Below, one piece after another: positions 7,584 through 15,645 of a stretch of 16,240 bases of DNA. Every line of letters begins with the position of its first letter. The stretch's first letter is position 1. The stretch spans positions 1 to 16,240 of the forward strand of contig CAZFHZ010000073.1 of the NCBI GenBank assembly GCA_964519015.1, in the 5' to 3' direction. The position numbers and the translations under genes are program-made. This DNA comes from CAZFHZ01 sp964519015 (GTDB lineage: Bacteria; Blakebacterota; Blakebacteria; Blakebacterales; CAYUVJ01). Under the pieces are notes generated by a model. It ran no database searches, was not told the origin of the DNA, and saw only the letters and a list, made by a program, of their open reading frames with translations.

Positions 7584-8564
7584 CTACGGGTTGCCTCCCG
7601 GTCCACCCCGGGCGGGGGGGGGATCCGAGGGGGTCTCGACCGGCGGGACGAACCAGAGGAAGTCCCCTTCGCGGTCCAGGCCCGCCTGCTGAATTTCGTC
7701 ACGGGTCATGACACGCTCGCCGGTCTGCGGCAGGACCACCGCCTGGCGGGTCCCGGGGCGGAAACGGCCCACCCGGGTGGGGATGCCCGCCCGCAGCACG
7801 GCGTGCCCGCTCCCCACGATCACCAGCACCTGCAGCCGGGGATCGGGGATGATGTGGAAAGCCTTGACCACGTTCCAGCCCATGATCTCGTTCCAGGCCG
7901 TCTGGCTGGCGAACATCCCTTCCATGAAGACCTCATCGGCGTTGGGCATATGCCGGGCGGTCTCCATGAACCAGGCCTTGTAGTCGGCTTCCTCCGGGAT
8001 ATCGATGCGCTGGAAGAAGCCGGCCGGCAGCCACCAGCGCTGCTGGGGCGTCATGGCCGAGTCCCCGGCCGTGCGGACCGCCCGGATCACCTCCCGCGGC
8101 GCGTTCAGGCCGATGATGCGGACCTCGTGCTGGCGGGCGTATTCCAGCAGGGGCCGGTAGTTGGGATAGGGGTGCCCCCAGGTCTGCTCCCAGTAGATGG
8201 CGTCGAGCCATTCCGTCTCGCTGAGCCCACCCCACGACCAGGCGTCCAGCAGCGGCTGCTGGCTGGAGTGGAACATCTCCCAGCCCATGACCAGCGAGGG
8301 ATTGGCCGCGTGCAGACCCTCGAGCACCGCGAGCTGGACCTGGTGGTGGGCGAAATCGGTGTGGGTCTCCCCCACGTAGACCACTTCGACGTCCCGCAGT
8401 CGCTCCAGCAACTGCCCGGTGGAGATGAAGACCCCGCCGGCCACGTCGTAGACGGGGCGCTCGAAACCCGGGGTCTGGGCGGCGGCAGGTACGGTCAGCA
8501 GCGGGGCGGCGGCGGGCGCGGTCAGCAACAGAACGGCGGCCACGGCCGGGAACAGCGATCTCAT
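7584..8564 (-). CDS. Exported ChaN-like protein (haem-binding uptake, Tiki superfamily)
   Basis: Predicted exported protein of the ChaN/DUF399 family, part of the Tiki/EreA-like superfamily. The known Campylobacter ChaN binds haem; enzymatic roles in the wider superfamily are less certain. The 326 residues begin with a signal peptide (hydrophobic 5-24, likely cleavage after AAA near 29). There is no lipobox cysteine, unlike the lipoprotein ChaN. Family marks are VYVGETHTDFAHHQ (62-75), MGWEMF (93-98), GLNAPREVI (152-160) and GSGHAV (251-256). The last about 20 residues are Pro/Gly-rich and probably disordered. The ATG at 8564 has a GAGGAG ribosome site 6 bases upstream. It precedes ligA by 13 bases, an odd pairing of an exported protein with a DNA repair enzyme. 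The family call is good; haem binding here is inference. Confidence 0.82.
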   Translation of the reverse strand: MRSLFPAVAAVLLLTAPAAAPLLTVPAAAQTPGFERPVYDVAGGVFISTGQLLERLRDVEVVYVGETHTDFAHHQVQLAVLEGLHAANPSLVMGWEMFHSSQQPLLDAWSWGGLSETEWLDAIYWEQTWGHPYPNYRPLLEYARQHEVRIIGLNAPREVIRAVRTAGDSAMTPQQRWWLPAGFFQRIDIPEEADYKAWFMETARHMPNADEVFMEGMFASQTAWNEIMGWNVVKAFHIIPDPRLQVLVIVGSGHAVLRAGIPTRVGRFRPGTRQAVVLPQTGERVMTRDEIQQAGLDREGDFLWFVPPVETPSDPPPARGGPGGNP

Positions 8565-8640
8565 ACCGGCTCCTCGGTGTGTGGGTGGTAGTCGGCCAGC
8601 CGCTCTCTTGACTGCCCTGGACGATGCGCCTTAGGACCGT
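8565..8640. other. 76-bp gap between the protease and chaN-like genes
   Basis: Apart from the chaN-like ribosome site GAGGAG near 8571, I see no clear promoter. A small CGGC-TG-GCCG inverted repeat is too short in the loop to be convincing as a terminator. Confidence 0.3.
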
Positions 8641-10500
8641 TCAGCGGACTTTCAATATCGTGATGACCGAACGGTTCCCGGCGAACGTGAGCACGACGGG
8701 ATAGGCGCCCGGGGCGACGGTCCGGCCCTCGGCGTTGCGGCCGTCCCAGGGGATCTCAATCACGGCCGCGGCCGCACTCTCGATATCCAGGGTCCGCACC
8801 AGCGTCCCGGTCCGGGTGAAGATCCGGAGCGTGCCTTGCCCGGCCTCCGGGAGGGAGCAGCGGAAGACGCACCCCTCCTGCCCCGTCGCCGGGAAGGGAT
8901 TGGGGTAGGCGTAGAATTCCAGTTCGGGACCGGGGAGCACGGGTCCGATCTCATAGGCCGAGGCGTCCAGGGCCTGCACGTACCCCCAACCGTAATCGTC
9001 ATCGGGCACCCCGGGGATGTGGTTGTGGCTCCGGTCGGCGGTGGCCCGCAACGCGGCCAGCACCTCCTGCGGGTTCCAGTCGGGATGGACCTGCAGCAGA
9101 AGCGCCGCCGCCCCGGCCGTCAGCGGACAGGAGTAGCTGGTGCCGTACGCGGTGGTCAGGCTGGTGTCGGAGGCCGACGGGGTGGCCACGGCCACCCCCA
9201 CTCCCCGGGCGACCAGGTCGGGCTTGCGCCGGCCGTCGAAGGTGGGACCGTGGCTGGAGAAGGCCGCCAGCGTCCCATCGGCCGAGGTCGCCCCCACCGC
9301 GATGACGCTGTCCCCGTCGGCGGGGGCTCCCACGTAGTAGACCAGCGGGATGGTGTCGGGATCAACCGGCGGACTGCCCCCTCCATCGTTCCCGGCACTG
9401 GAGACCACCACCACCCCCCGGGCCGCAGCCGCGTCGGCCGCGATCGTGATGGGGGCGGTGTCGCCGTCCATCTGCCGGTAGGCGTACCAGTCGGTATAGC
9501 TCAGGCTGGTGCTGGTCACATCCACCCCCAGCCCCTCCATCCATTCGATAGCCGCGATCCAGTTGTCTTCCTCCACCGGCGTCTCGCTGGTGTCGTCCTC
9601 AGTCTTGGCCAGCAGGAAAGAGGCCTGGGGCGCCACCCCGACCAGGCGTCCCGGGCCGGGCCACCAGGCCGCGATGACCGACCAGGTCTGGGTGCCGTGG
9701 ACCTCCTGCTGGATCGGGTCCCCCACTTGGTTGGCCACCACTCCGTCGTTGGTGATGAAGTCGTACTGGCCGAGCAGGCGCCCCTCGGCCAGGACCGGCT
9801 GGAAGACTACGTGGGTGGTGTCGAAACCGGTGTCCATGATGCCAATCAGGATGTCCGCCCCGAGGTAGCCGGCCTGGTGCAGGTCGGGGACCTGCAGGGA
9901 GAGGTTCTGGTCCCAGGCCAGGCCGTAGTGGTCGGGGCCGGTCTGGGCCGGAGTCCGGACCGCCACCGGGCGCGCCGGCCCGCTTCCCCCTCCCCCACCC
10001 GAGGTCTCGGCCCCGGGCAGGTCGGGATCCCGCCCGCTCCCTCCCCGCCCGAGCGGGGTGACCCGGACCACCCAGGGATGGCCGGCCACCTCCTCCAGGT
10101 CGCCGGGAGCGACTACCCCGCTGGCCGCGTTGAGCCAGCGGCTGGTCCGGCGCAGGCGCAGGCCGCTGCCCCGGAGCGCCTCCAGGTAGGAGGCGTGGAC
10201 GGGCAGGTCGGAGGCTGTCACCCCGGTGATGCGCCCCCGGCGGGCCCGGCGGTCGAGGGCGCGCACCGAGAGCTCCTGGCGCGTGCGGGCAAGCGCCCGG
10301 CGCAGCTCGCTCCCGGACACACCCCGGTCCTTCAGCCAGACCCAGACATAGAGGGAATCTTCTCCGGCGGCGCCGTGCAGGGCGGGATGGATCTTGCCGG
10401 CCGCTCCGGGGTCCTGCGCCCGCCCGGCCGCGGCGGCCAGCAGCACCAGCAGCAGGCCGGCGGCGGTCGAAGGGAGTGCTTGGATCGGGCGGCCAGGCAT
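8641..10500 (-). CDS. Secreted subtilisin-family (S8) serine protease with FlgD-like C-terminal domain
   Basis: Predicted secreted endopeptidase. The 619 residues start with a signal peptide (hydrophobic core 11-25, likely cleavage after GRA near 28). A propeptide-like region follows (about 45-150, ending HPWVVRVTPLG, as in inhibitor-I9-type prodomains). Next is a Gly/Ser/Pro linker (about 151-188, with five consecutive Gly). The S8 domain has D223 (IMDTGFD), H268 (EVHGT), oxyanion N371 (SSAGNDGG) and S455 (YGTSYSCP). The serine motif is GTSYSCP rather than the common GTSMAxP. The C-terminal about 90 residues (AYPNPFP at 531-537, WDGRNAEGRTVAPGAY at 585-600, ending ILKVR) form a FlgD-Ig-like domain that resembles type IX sorting tails. 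The ATG at 10500 has GGAG 7 bases upstream and lies 13 bases after the glyS stop. The substrate is unknown. The full triad suggests activity. Confidence 0.92.
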   Translation of the reverse strand: MPGRPIQALPSTAAGLLLVLLAAAAGRAQDPGAAGKIHPALHGAAGEDSLYVWVWLKDRGVSGSELRRALARTRQELSVRALDRRARRGRITGVTASDLPVHASYLEALRGSGLRLRRTSRWLNAASGVVAPGDLEEVAGHPWVVRVTPLGRGGSGRDPDLPGAETSGGGGGSGPARPVAVRTPAQTGPDHYGLAWDQNLSLQVPDLHQAGYLGADILIGIMDTGFDTTHVVFQPVLAEGRLLGQYDFITNDGVVANQVGDPIQQEVHGTQTWSVIAAWWPGPGRLVGVAPQASFLLAKTEDDTSETPVEEDNWIAAIEWMEGLGVDVTSTSLSYTDWYAYRQMDGDTAPITIAADAAAARGVVVVSSAGNDGGGSPPVDPDTIPLVYYVGAPADGDSVIAVGATSADGTLAAFSSHGPTFDGRRKPDLVARGVGVAVATPSASDTSLTTAYGTSYSCPLTAGAAALLLQVHPDWNPQEVLAALRATADRSHNHIPGVPDDDYGWGYVQALDASAYEIGPVLPGPELEFYAYPNPFPATGQEGCVFRCSLPEAGQGTLRIFTRTGTLVRTLDIESAAAAVIEIPWDGRNAEGRTVAPGAYPVVLTFAGNRSVITILKVR

Positions 10501-10513
10501 GGGGCTGCTCCGC

Positions 10514-11830
10514 TCAGATGCGGATCCGCTCCTCCAGGTAGTCGGCGATAAGGTCGGTGGCGATGCGGACCTGCTCCAGCGTGTCGCGGTCGCGCACGGT
10601 GACCGTGCCGTCCTCGGCGGTCTGGCCGTCCACGGTCAGGCAGAAGGGGGTGCCCACTTCGTCCATGCGGCGGTAACGCCGGCCGATGCTCCCCCCCTCG
10701 TCGTAGATCACCTTCCAGGCGCGTCGTCGCAGATCCTCGACGATGCGGCGGGCGGTCTCCGGCATGCCGTCCCGCTTCACCAGCGGGAAGACGGCCGCCT
10801 TGATGGGGGCCATATGGGGGGCGAAGCGGAGCACGGCGCGGAACTCCCCCTCCACCTCATCCTCATCGTAGGCGTCGGTCAGCAGGGTGAGCACGGTGCG
10901 GTCCACCCCGACCGAGGACTCCACCACCGCCGGCAGGTAACGCTCGTGGGAGATCGGATCGAGGTAGCGGATCTCCTTGTGGCTGTAGTTGTAGTGCTGC
11001 TCCAGGTCGTAGGAGCCCCGGTCGGCGATCCCCTCCAGTTCCGACCAGCCGAAGGGGAACTCGTATTCCACGTCCTGGCAGGCCCGGGCGTAGTGGGCCA
11101 ACTCGTCCGGGCGGTGGGGGCGCAGGCGCAGGCGCTCCGGGCGTACTCCCAGCGATTTGAACCACGAGAGGCGGGCGTCGACCCAGTACTCGAACCACTT
11201 GGCCGATTCACTGGGGTGGCAGAACCACTCCAGCTCCATCTGCTCGAACTCCCGGGAGCGGAAGATGAAGTTGCCGACCGTGATCTCGTTGCGGAAGGCC
11301 TTGCCGATCTGGGCGATCCCGAAGGGGATCTGCTGCCGAGTGGCTTCCTGCACGTTGCGGAAGTTGACGAAGATCCCCTGGGCGGTCTCCGGACGCAGGT
11401 AGGCCACCGCCGTCTCGTCCTCGACCGGCCCGATGAAGGTCTTGAACATCAGGTTGAACATGCGGGGCTCGCCCAGCGCGCCCCCGCAATCGGGGCAGAC
11501 CCCGCCGGTGACCAGGTCCTGCCGGAAGCGGCGCCGGCACTCGGCGCACTCCACCAGCGGGTCCTGGAAGGAAGCCACGTGCCCTGAGGCCTCCCACGCC
11601 TTCGGGTTCATCAGGATGGCGGCGTCCATCCCCTCCACGTCCTCCCGCCGGCCGACCACCTCGTCCCACCAGCTCTCCTTGATGGCGCGCTTGAGTTCCA
11701 CCCCCAGCGGGCCGTAGTCCCAGGTGGACCCCAGGCCCCCGTAGATCTCGCTGCTCTGGAAGATGAACCCTTTCCGCTTGCTCAGAGAGGCCAGCCGGTC
11801 CATCACGGTGCTGCGGTCTGCCATCGCCAT
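10514..11830 (-). CDS. glyS: Glycyl-tRNA synthetase, homodimeric type
   Basis: Class II synthetase that charges tRNA-Gly, of the single-chain alpha2 type found in eukaryotes, archaea and many bacteria, not the E. coli alpha2beta2 type. The 438 residues show the N-terminal KRKGFIFQSSEIYGG (18-32), four zinc-type cysteines C95, C98, C112 and C115 in the insertion, motif 2 FRNE (179-182) within GKAFRNEITVGNFIFRSREFEQME, motif 3 GVDR (308-311), and a C-terminal anticodon-binding domain (about 345-435, APIKAAVFPL). Three in-frame ATGs compete: 11839, 11830 and 11824. The GGGAAGGGG just before 11839 is best spaced (about 9 bases) for 11830, so I use that. Upstream lies a strong GC hairpin, and the TPR gene ends at 11902. 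The protease gene follows after 13 bases. Confidence 0.96.
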   Translation of the reverse strand: MAMADRSTVMDRLASLSKRKGFIFQSSEIYGGLGSTWDYGPLGVELKRAIKESWWDEVVGRREDVEGMDAAILMNPKAWEASGHVASFQDPLVECAECRRRFRQDLVTGGVCPDCGGALGEPRMFNLMFKTFIGPVEDETAVAYLRPETAQGIFVNFRNVQEATRQQIPFGIAQIGKAFRNEITVGNFIFRSREFEQMELEWFCHPSESAKWFEYWVDARLSWFKSLGVRPERLRLRPHRPDELAHYARACQDVEYEFPFGWSELEGIADRGSYDLEQHYNYSHKEIRYLDPISHERYLPAVVESSVGVDRTVLTLLTDAYDEDEVEGEFRAVLRFAPHMAPIKAAVFPLVKRDGMPETARRIVEDLRRRAWKVIYDEGGSIGRRYRRMDEVGTPFCLTVDGQTAEDGTVTVRDRDTLEQVRIATDLIADYLEERIRI

Positions 11831-11867
11831 CCGGTACATCCCCTTCCCGATCGGTGTGGTTCCTCTC

Positions 11868-11898
11868 CCCTCCGGGCCGCCCCGGGGCGGCCGGAGGG
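11868..11898 (-). other. Strong GC-rich hairpin between the TPR gene and glyS
   Basis: Starting 3 bases after the TPR-gene stop, the DNA forms a long inverted repeat. On the minus strand, arms CCCTCCGG and CCGCCCC pair with GGGGCGG and CCGGAGGG, with one bulged C: 15 potential pairs, about 13 once a loop forms. No T run follows; the next bases are GGAGAGGAACC. It is therefore not a standard intrinsic terminator. It may weaken read-through, protect the TPR mRNA end, or act in the glyS leader; no T-box sequence was recognised. Confidence 0.6.
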
Positions 11899-11901
11899 TC
11901 T

Positions 11902-14900
11902 TCAGGGCGGTGGCTGGGCGCCGGGCGCCCGTCCGGCCTGGACGTTCTCCAGGTGCACTTGCGCGGTCCGGCCGTATTCGCTGGTGGCGCCGTAGCGCTG
12001 GATGATGTCGCGGTAGAGTTCGAGCGCCCGTTCCTTTTCCCCCAACAGCGCGTAGGAGTCGGCCGCCCGCAGGCGGGCGGTGACGGCGAAGAGGAACTGG
12101 TCCTCGTTCAGGTATGCCACCTTCAGGTACTCGATGACCGCCTGCGGGTAGTCCCCGAGCACGAAGAGGGTCTCGGCGAGCTGGTAGCCGAGTCGGGCCG
12201 CCGCCTCGCTGTCGGGTGCCTGCAGCGTGCGGAAGTAGGCGGCCGCCCGCCCCGGCTGGCCGCCGTCCCGGTAAAGCCGGCCCAGCCGGACCTGCATATC
12301 GAAGACATCCTCACTGTCGGGCCATCGTTCCAGCCAGCCGATGGCCTCCTGCTGGGCGCTCTCCCAAGCCTCCATCCGCTCCAGGACCAGGACCAGGTTG
12401 TGCTGGGCAGCCTCGGCCAGCACCGGGTCGGGGCCCGCCGCCACCTGGCGGAAGAGGGGGACGGCCCGTTCGTAGTCGGCCTTCAGGTAGGCCAGCTGCC
12501 CCAGGTCGAAACGCGCCCGGTTGGCCTCGGGGGACTCGGGGAAGCGACCGACCACCTCCTCGAAACGCCGCTGCGCCTCCTCGGTCTTCTCCCGGCCGGC
12601 CGCGATCACACCCAGGCCGTAGAGGGCCCCGGGGGCGTAGCGGGAATCGGCCGCCTGGTCGAGGATCTCCTGGAAGGCCTTCTCGGCCTGGTCGGGCTGC
12701 TCCGCCCGCAGGCGGGCCTGCCCCTCGACCGCCCAGAAGAGCGGCCGGTAACGGGCGAGCACCTCCCGCTCGCGGCGGTGGGTCCGTTCGAACTCATCCC
12801 GGCGCCGCCCCCCCTCGGCCAGCCGTCCCGAGGCCCAGGCCAGATAGACCAGCTCGGCCTCGGCCCGCACCTTGAGCGAGTCGTTGTCGGTCCGGGCGGC
12901 CAGGGAACGCCACACCTGCTCGGCCCGGTCCACCTCTCCCGAATCGGAGAGGAGTTCCCCCAGTTCGGGCAGGATGGCACGGGTCGCCTCACTCTCGGGT
13001 GCCCGGGCCCAGAGGATCCCCCACGCCTCGCGGGTCTGCTCGGGCCGGCCGGCCGCAAGGGCCTGCTCCCCCCACAGCCGCAAGGCGTCCTGGCGCAGGG
13101 ATTCATCGATCAAGGAATCCTGCGCCGCCCTCCGGGCTTCGACGGCGGCCTCCTCGGGGCGCTCCAGCAGGGTGAGCACCACGGCCAGCCGGTAGTGGAC
13201 CCGTCCCCGCTCGGCGGCCGGTGCATCGGTTATAAAGCGCCGGAAGGAGGCCTCCGCCTCCCGGGGGCGGCCTTGGGCCAGCAGCAGCTCGCCGGTGGAT
13301 TCGGCCGAGCGGGCCGTCCACACACTCTCCGGGAAGCGGGTCTGCAGTTCCCGGAAATGAACCACCGCGGCTTCTCCATCTCCCCCCCGCATACGGGCAT
13401 CCCCGGCCAGGAAGAGCACCTCGTCCCGCGATGAGCCCGGAGGCAGGTCGGCCAGCGCCTGCTCGAGCAGGACCCCGGCCTCGGCCCAATCCTGGAGCCC
13501 ATAGAGACTGCGGCCCAGACCGAGCCGGGCCCGGCTGCGCACCGCGGCCGGGCGTTCCCCCCCCAGCAGGAGCCGGTAGGCCGAGGCCGCTTCCTCGAAG
13601 TAGGTAGGATCGGCGTAGCGCCCCAGACCCTCGGCCGCCTCGCCGATGCGCAGCAACACCTGGTCGTATCGGCGGCTGGAGGTGAAGCGCTCCAGGAACT
13701 CCCGGTAGCGGTCGCTCATCGCCTGGTAATAGAGGACCGGCTGCCCTTCCAATCCGAGCAGGTCGAGCTCGATGAGGGCGAGCTGGGCCTCCTCCGAGGG
13801 TTCCGATTCCCCGCCCACCGAGACCGCCCCCCGGTAGGCGTCGGCCGCCCGCTGGCGGACGCTCCGGGCCGCCTCGGAACGACCCTCCTGGTCGGCGATC
13901 ACGGCCAGCGCCTCCAGTGCCCGTCCCTGCTCCAGCCGCGCCTGGGCCGCCCGTGGTCCGGACGGGACCGCGGCCAGGTAACGGTCGAAGGCGGTCACCG
14001 CGGTTTCGAAGTCCTTGAGCGGACCGGCGTTGGCCCGGGCGATCTCCAGCAGCGCGTCGGTGCGTCCCTCGGCGCCCCCCGAGGCCAGGGCCATCAGCGC
14101 CGCCTGCAGGCGCCGCAGCCCCGCCTGGATATCGACCAGCCGGTAGGTCCTCCAGAAAGCCACCCGGGCGGAGGCGCGCTCCCCCCACCCTCCGGGCTGC
14201 CCGACCAGCGGTTGCAGCTCGGCCACCGCGCTGATCCAGGAACCCTGGGCGGCCAGGACCTCGGCCGAGGCCCAGAGTGCGGAAGCCCACACGTCGCCAC
14301 TCGCGGCGGCCGCCGCGGCCAGCCGGTAGTAGCCGACCGCCCCGGCCGGATCGGCCAGGTCGGTCCGGTAGAGGTCCCCCAGCGCCATCGCCGCCCGCGC
14401 CCGCGGACCCGCTGCCAGGCCCGGATCGGAAAGCACCCCCCGCCACCGTTCCACCGCCTCGGGGGTGCGGTCGAGTTCCTGCAGGGCCCGGGCCACCAGC
14501 TCCACCGCTTCGACCCGCCGTCCGCTCTCTTCGTCGGCCAGGGCGCGGTCGGCCCAGCCCAGTGCCCGGGCGGGATCCCCCCGCAGCAGGGCGAGCCGGG
14601 CAGCCTCGATACCCCAGGCGGCCATGTCGGTGCCGGCGGCCGAGCCGAGGGCGAGGTCCCAGGCGGCCAGCGCGCTGTCGGGCCGGCCCGCGGCCGTGTA
14701 GCCGCGCGCGAGCCAGGCCGCCGCTTCCCCCCGCTCCGGGCCGGTCAGCAAAGAGACCGCCACGTCCAGTTCCGGCAGGCCGGCGACCGGTTCCCCCGAG
14801 GCCACCAGGGCGCGTCCGAGCGCCGCCCGCAGGGGGGCGACCCGCTCCGGCGGCGGGCTCGCGTCCAGGGCGGCCCGGGCGGTGGCCACCGCTTCGGCGG

Positions 14901-15645
14901 GACGGCCCGCGTCGGCCTGCAGGCGGGCCTGCAGGATGGCCGCCTCCACTTTCAGGTCGGCGCTCCCCTCACCGCCCAGGATCTCGGCGGTCAGGCGGAG
15001 GGCTTCTTCCGGCTGTCCTTCACGCCCCCGCGCCCGCGCCTCCAGCAGCGCGAAGCGGGGCTGGAGGGGATGGTAGCGGAAGGTCCGCCGCGCCTCGCTC
15101 ACCCGGGTCAGGGCCTCGTCGTTGCGACCCTCCTCCAGCAGCGCCGTCACCAGCCCGGCGGTGGCCCGGGGACGCTGGTCGCTCTCCGGATAGAGATCGA
15201 GGAAGCCGGAGAACGCGGCGGCCGCATCCCCCGCCCGTCCCAGCCGGGCGTAGAGGTCCCCGGCCCGCAGCCACCCCTGGGGGGCGAGGGCCGAGGAACC
15301 GCGGCGATGGGCGAAATCGAGGAAGGCGGCGGCCGCATCAGCCGGACGGCCGGCCCCTTCCAGGGCCTGCGGCAAGAGCCAGCGGGCCTCCTCATCCAGC
15401 GACGGGGGCAGGCCGCGCTCGATCTGGACGCGCAGCTGCTCGGCGGCCAGGTCGTAGAGACCGTCCGTGTAGAGGGATCGGGCGAAGCGGAGAGGATCCT
15501 CCTGGGCCGCCGGGCGCGTCGGCTGCTGCGGCCCCGGGCGCGCACCCGCCGTCGCCGGGAGTGACCCGAGCGCGACCAGCAGCACCAGCGCGGTCACCCC
15601 GCGCCGGCGGCGGCTCCTGGTGGCGGCTGGGCGCATGGTCGGCAT
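11902..15645 (-). CDS. Large exported tetratricopeptide-repeat protein
   Basis: A 1247-residue protein with a basic N-terminus (RSRRRR, 10-15), a hydrophobic segment (16-33) and Ala-x-Ala-like cleavage sites near 32-36, so probably exported to the periplasm or cell surface. Nearly all the rest is helical TPR or TPR-like repeats, Ala/Leu/Glu/Arg-rich. Clear units include a stretch with QGRPREAEASFRRFITDAP and, toward the C-terminus, YGLGVIAAGREKTEEAQRRF, EEVVGRFPESPEANRARFDL and AYLKADYERAVPLFRQV. The C-terminal half resembles YbgF/CpoB- and BamD-type TPRs. No enzymatic motif or lipobox is seen, and the C-terminus is a short Pro-rich tail (GAQPPP). TPR arrays are protein-binding scaffolds; the partner is unknown. 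The ATG at 15645 has GGGAGGAG just upstream; ATG 15636 is an alternative. It is divergent from ybjQ. A role in envelope assembly or secretion is only a guess. Confidence 0.85.
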   Translation of the reverse strand: MPTMRPAATRSRRRRGVTALVLLVALGSLPATAGARPGPQQPTRPAAQEDPLRFARSLYTDGLYDLAAEQLRVQIERGLPPSLDEEARWLLPQALEGAGRPADAAAAFLDFAHRRGSSALAPQGWLRAGDLYARLGRAGDAAAAFSGFLDLYPESDQRPRATAGLVTALLEEGRNDEALTRVSEARRTFRYHPLQPRFALLEARARGREGQPEEALRLTAEILGGEGSADLKVEAAILQARLQADAGRPAEAVATARAALDASPPPERVAPLRAALGRALVASGEPVAGLPELDVAVSLLTGPERGEAAAWLARGYTAAGRPDSALAAWDLALGSAAGTDMAAWGIEAARLALLRGDPARALGWADRALADEESGRRVEAVELVARALQELDRTPEAVERWRGVLSDPGLAAGPRARAAMALGDLYRTDLADPAGAVGYYRLAAAAAASGDVWASALWASAEVLAAQGSWISAVAELQPLVGQPGGWGERASARVAFWRTYRLVDIQAGLRRLQAALMALASGGAEGRTDALLEIARANAGPLKDFETAVTAFDRYLAAVPSGPRAAQARLEQGRALEALAVIADQEGRSEAARSVRQRAADAYRGAVSVGGESEPSEEAQLALIELDLLGLEGQPVLYYQAMSDRYREFLERFTSSRRYDQVLLRIGEAAEGLGRYADPTYFEEAASAYRLLLGGERPAAVRSRARLGLGRSLYGLQDWAEAGVLLEQALADLPPGSSRDEVLFLAGDARMRGGDGEAAVVHFRELQTRFPESVWTARSAESTGELLLAQGRPREAEASFRRFITDAPAAERGRVHYRLAVVLTLLERPEEAAVEARRAAQDSLIDESLRQDALRLWGEQALAAGRPEQTREAWGILWARAPESEATRAILPELGELLSDSGEVDRAEQVWRSLAARTDNDSLKVRAEAELVYLAWASGRLAEGGRRRDEFERTHRREREVLARYRPLFWAVEGQARLRAEQPDQAEKAFQEILDQAADSRYAPGALYGLGVIAAGREKTEEAQRRFEEVVGRFPESPEANRARFDLGQLAYLKADYERAVPLFRQVAAGPDPVLAEAAQHNLVLVLERMEAWESAQQEAIGWLERWPDSEDVFDMQVRLGRLYRDGGQPGRAAAYFRTLQAPDSEAAARLGYQLAETLFVLGDYPQAVIEYLKVAYLNEDQFLFAVTARLRAADSYALLGEKERALELYRDIIQRYGATSEYGRTAQVHLENVQAGRAPGAQPPP

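Noticed and set aside
7571..7702. N-terminal extension of LigA
   Set aside because: It overlaps the ChaN-like coding region, is low-complexity, and LigA homology begins after 7570.
5786..7711. 641-codon plus-strand open frame opposite ligA
   Set aside because: The full LigA domain set is on the other strand; this frame is a compositional shadow.
8836..10551. 571-codon plus-strand open frame opposite the protease
   Set aside because: It has no domain, and the minus strand shows a complete catalytic triad.
11840..11901. T-box or glycine riboswitch ahead of glyS
   Set aside because: The leader is only about 70 bases and holds just the GC hairpin; no T-box or tandem glycine aptamer features are present.
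11854..15564. Long plus-strand open frames opposite the TPR gene
   Set aside because: They are shadows of Ala/Arg/Glu-rich codons in very GC-rich DNA, with Pro/Gly/Arg-rich products and no homology recognised.
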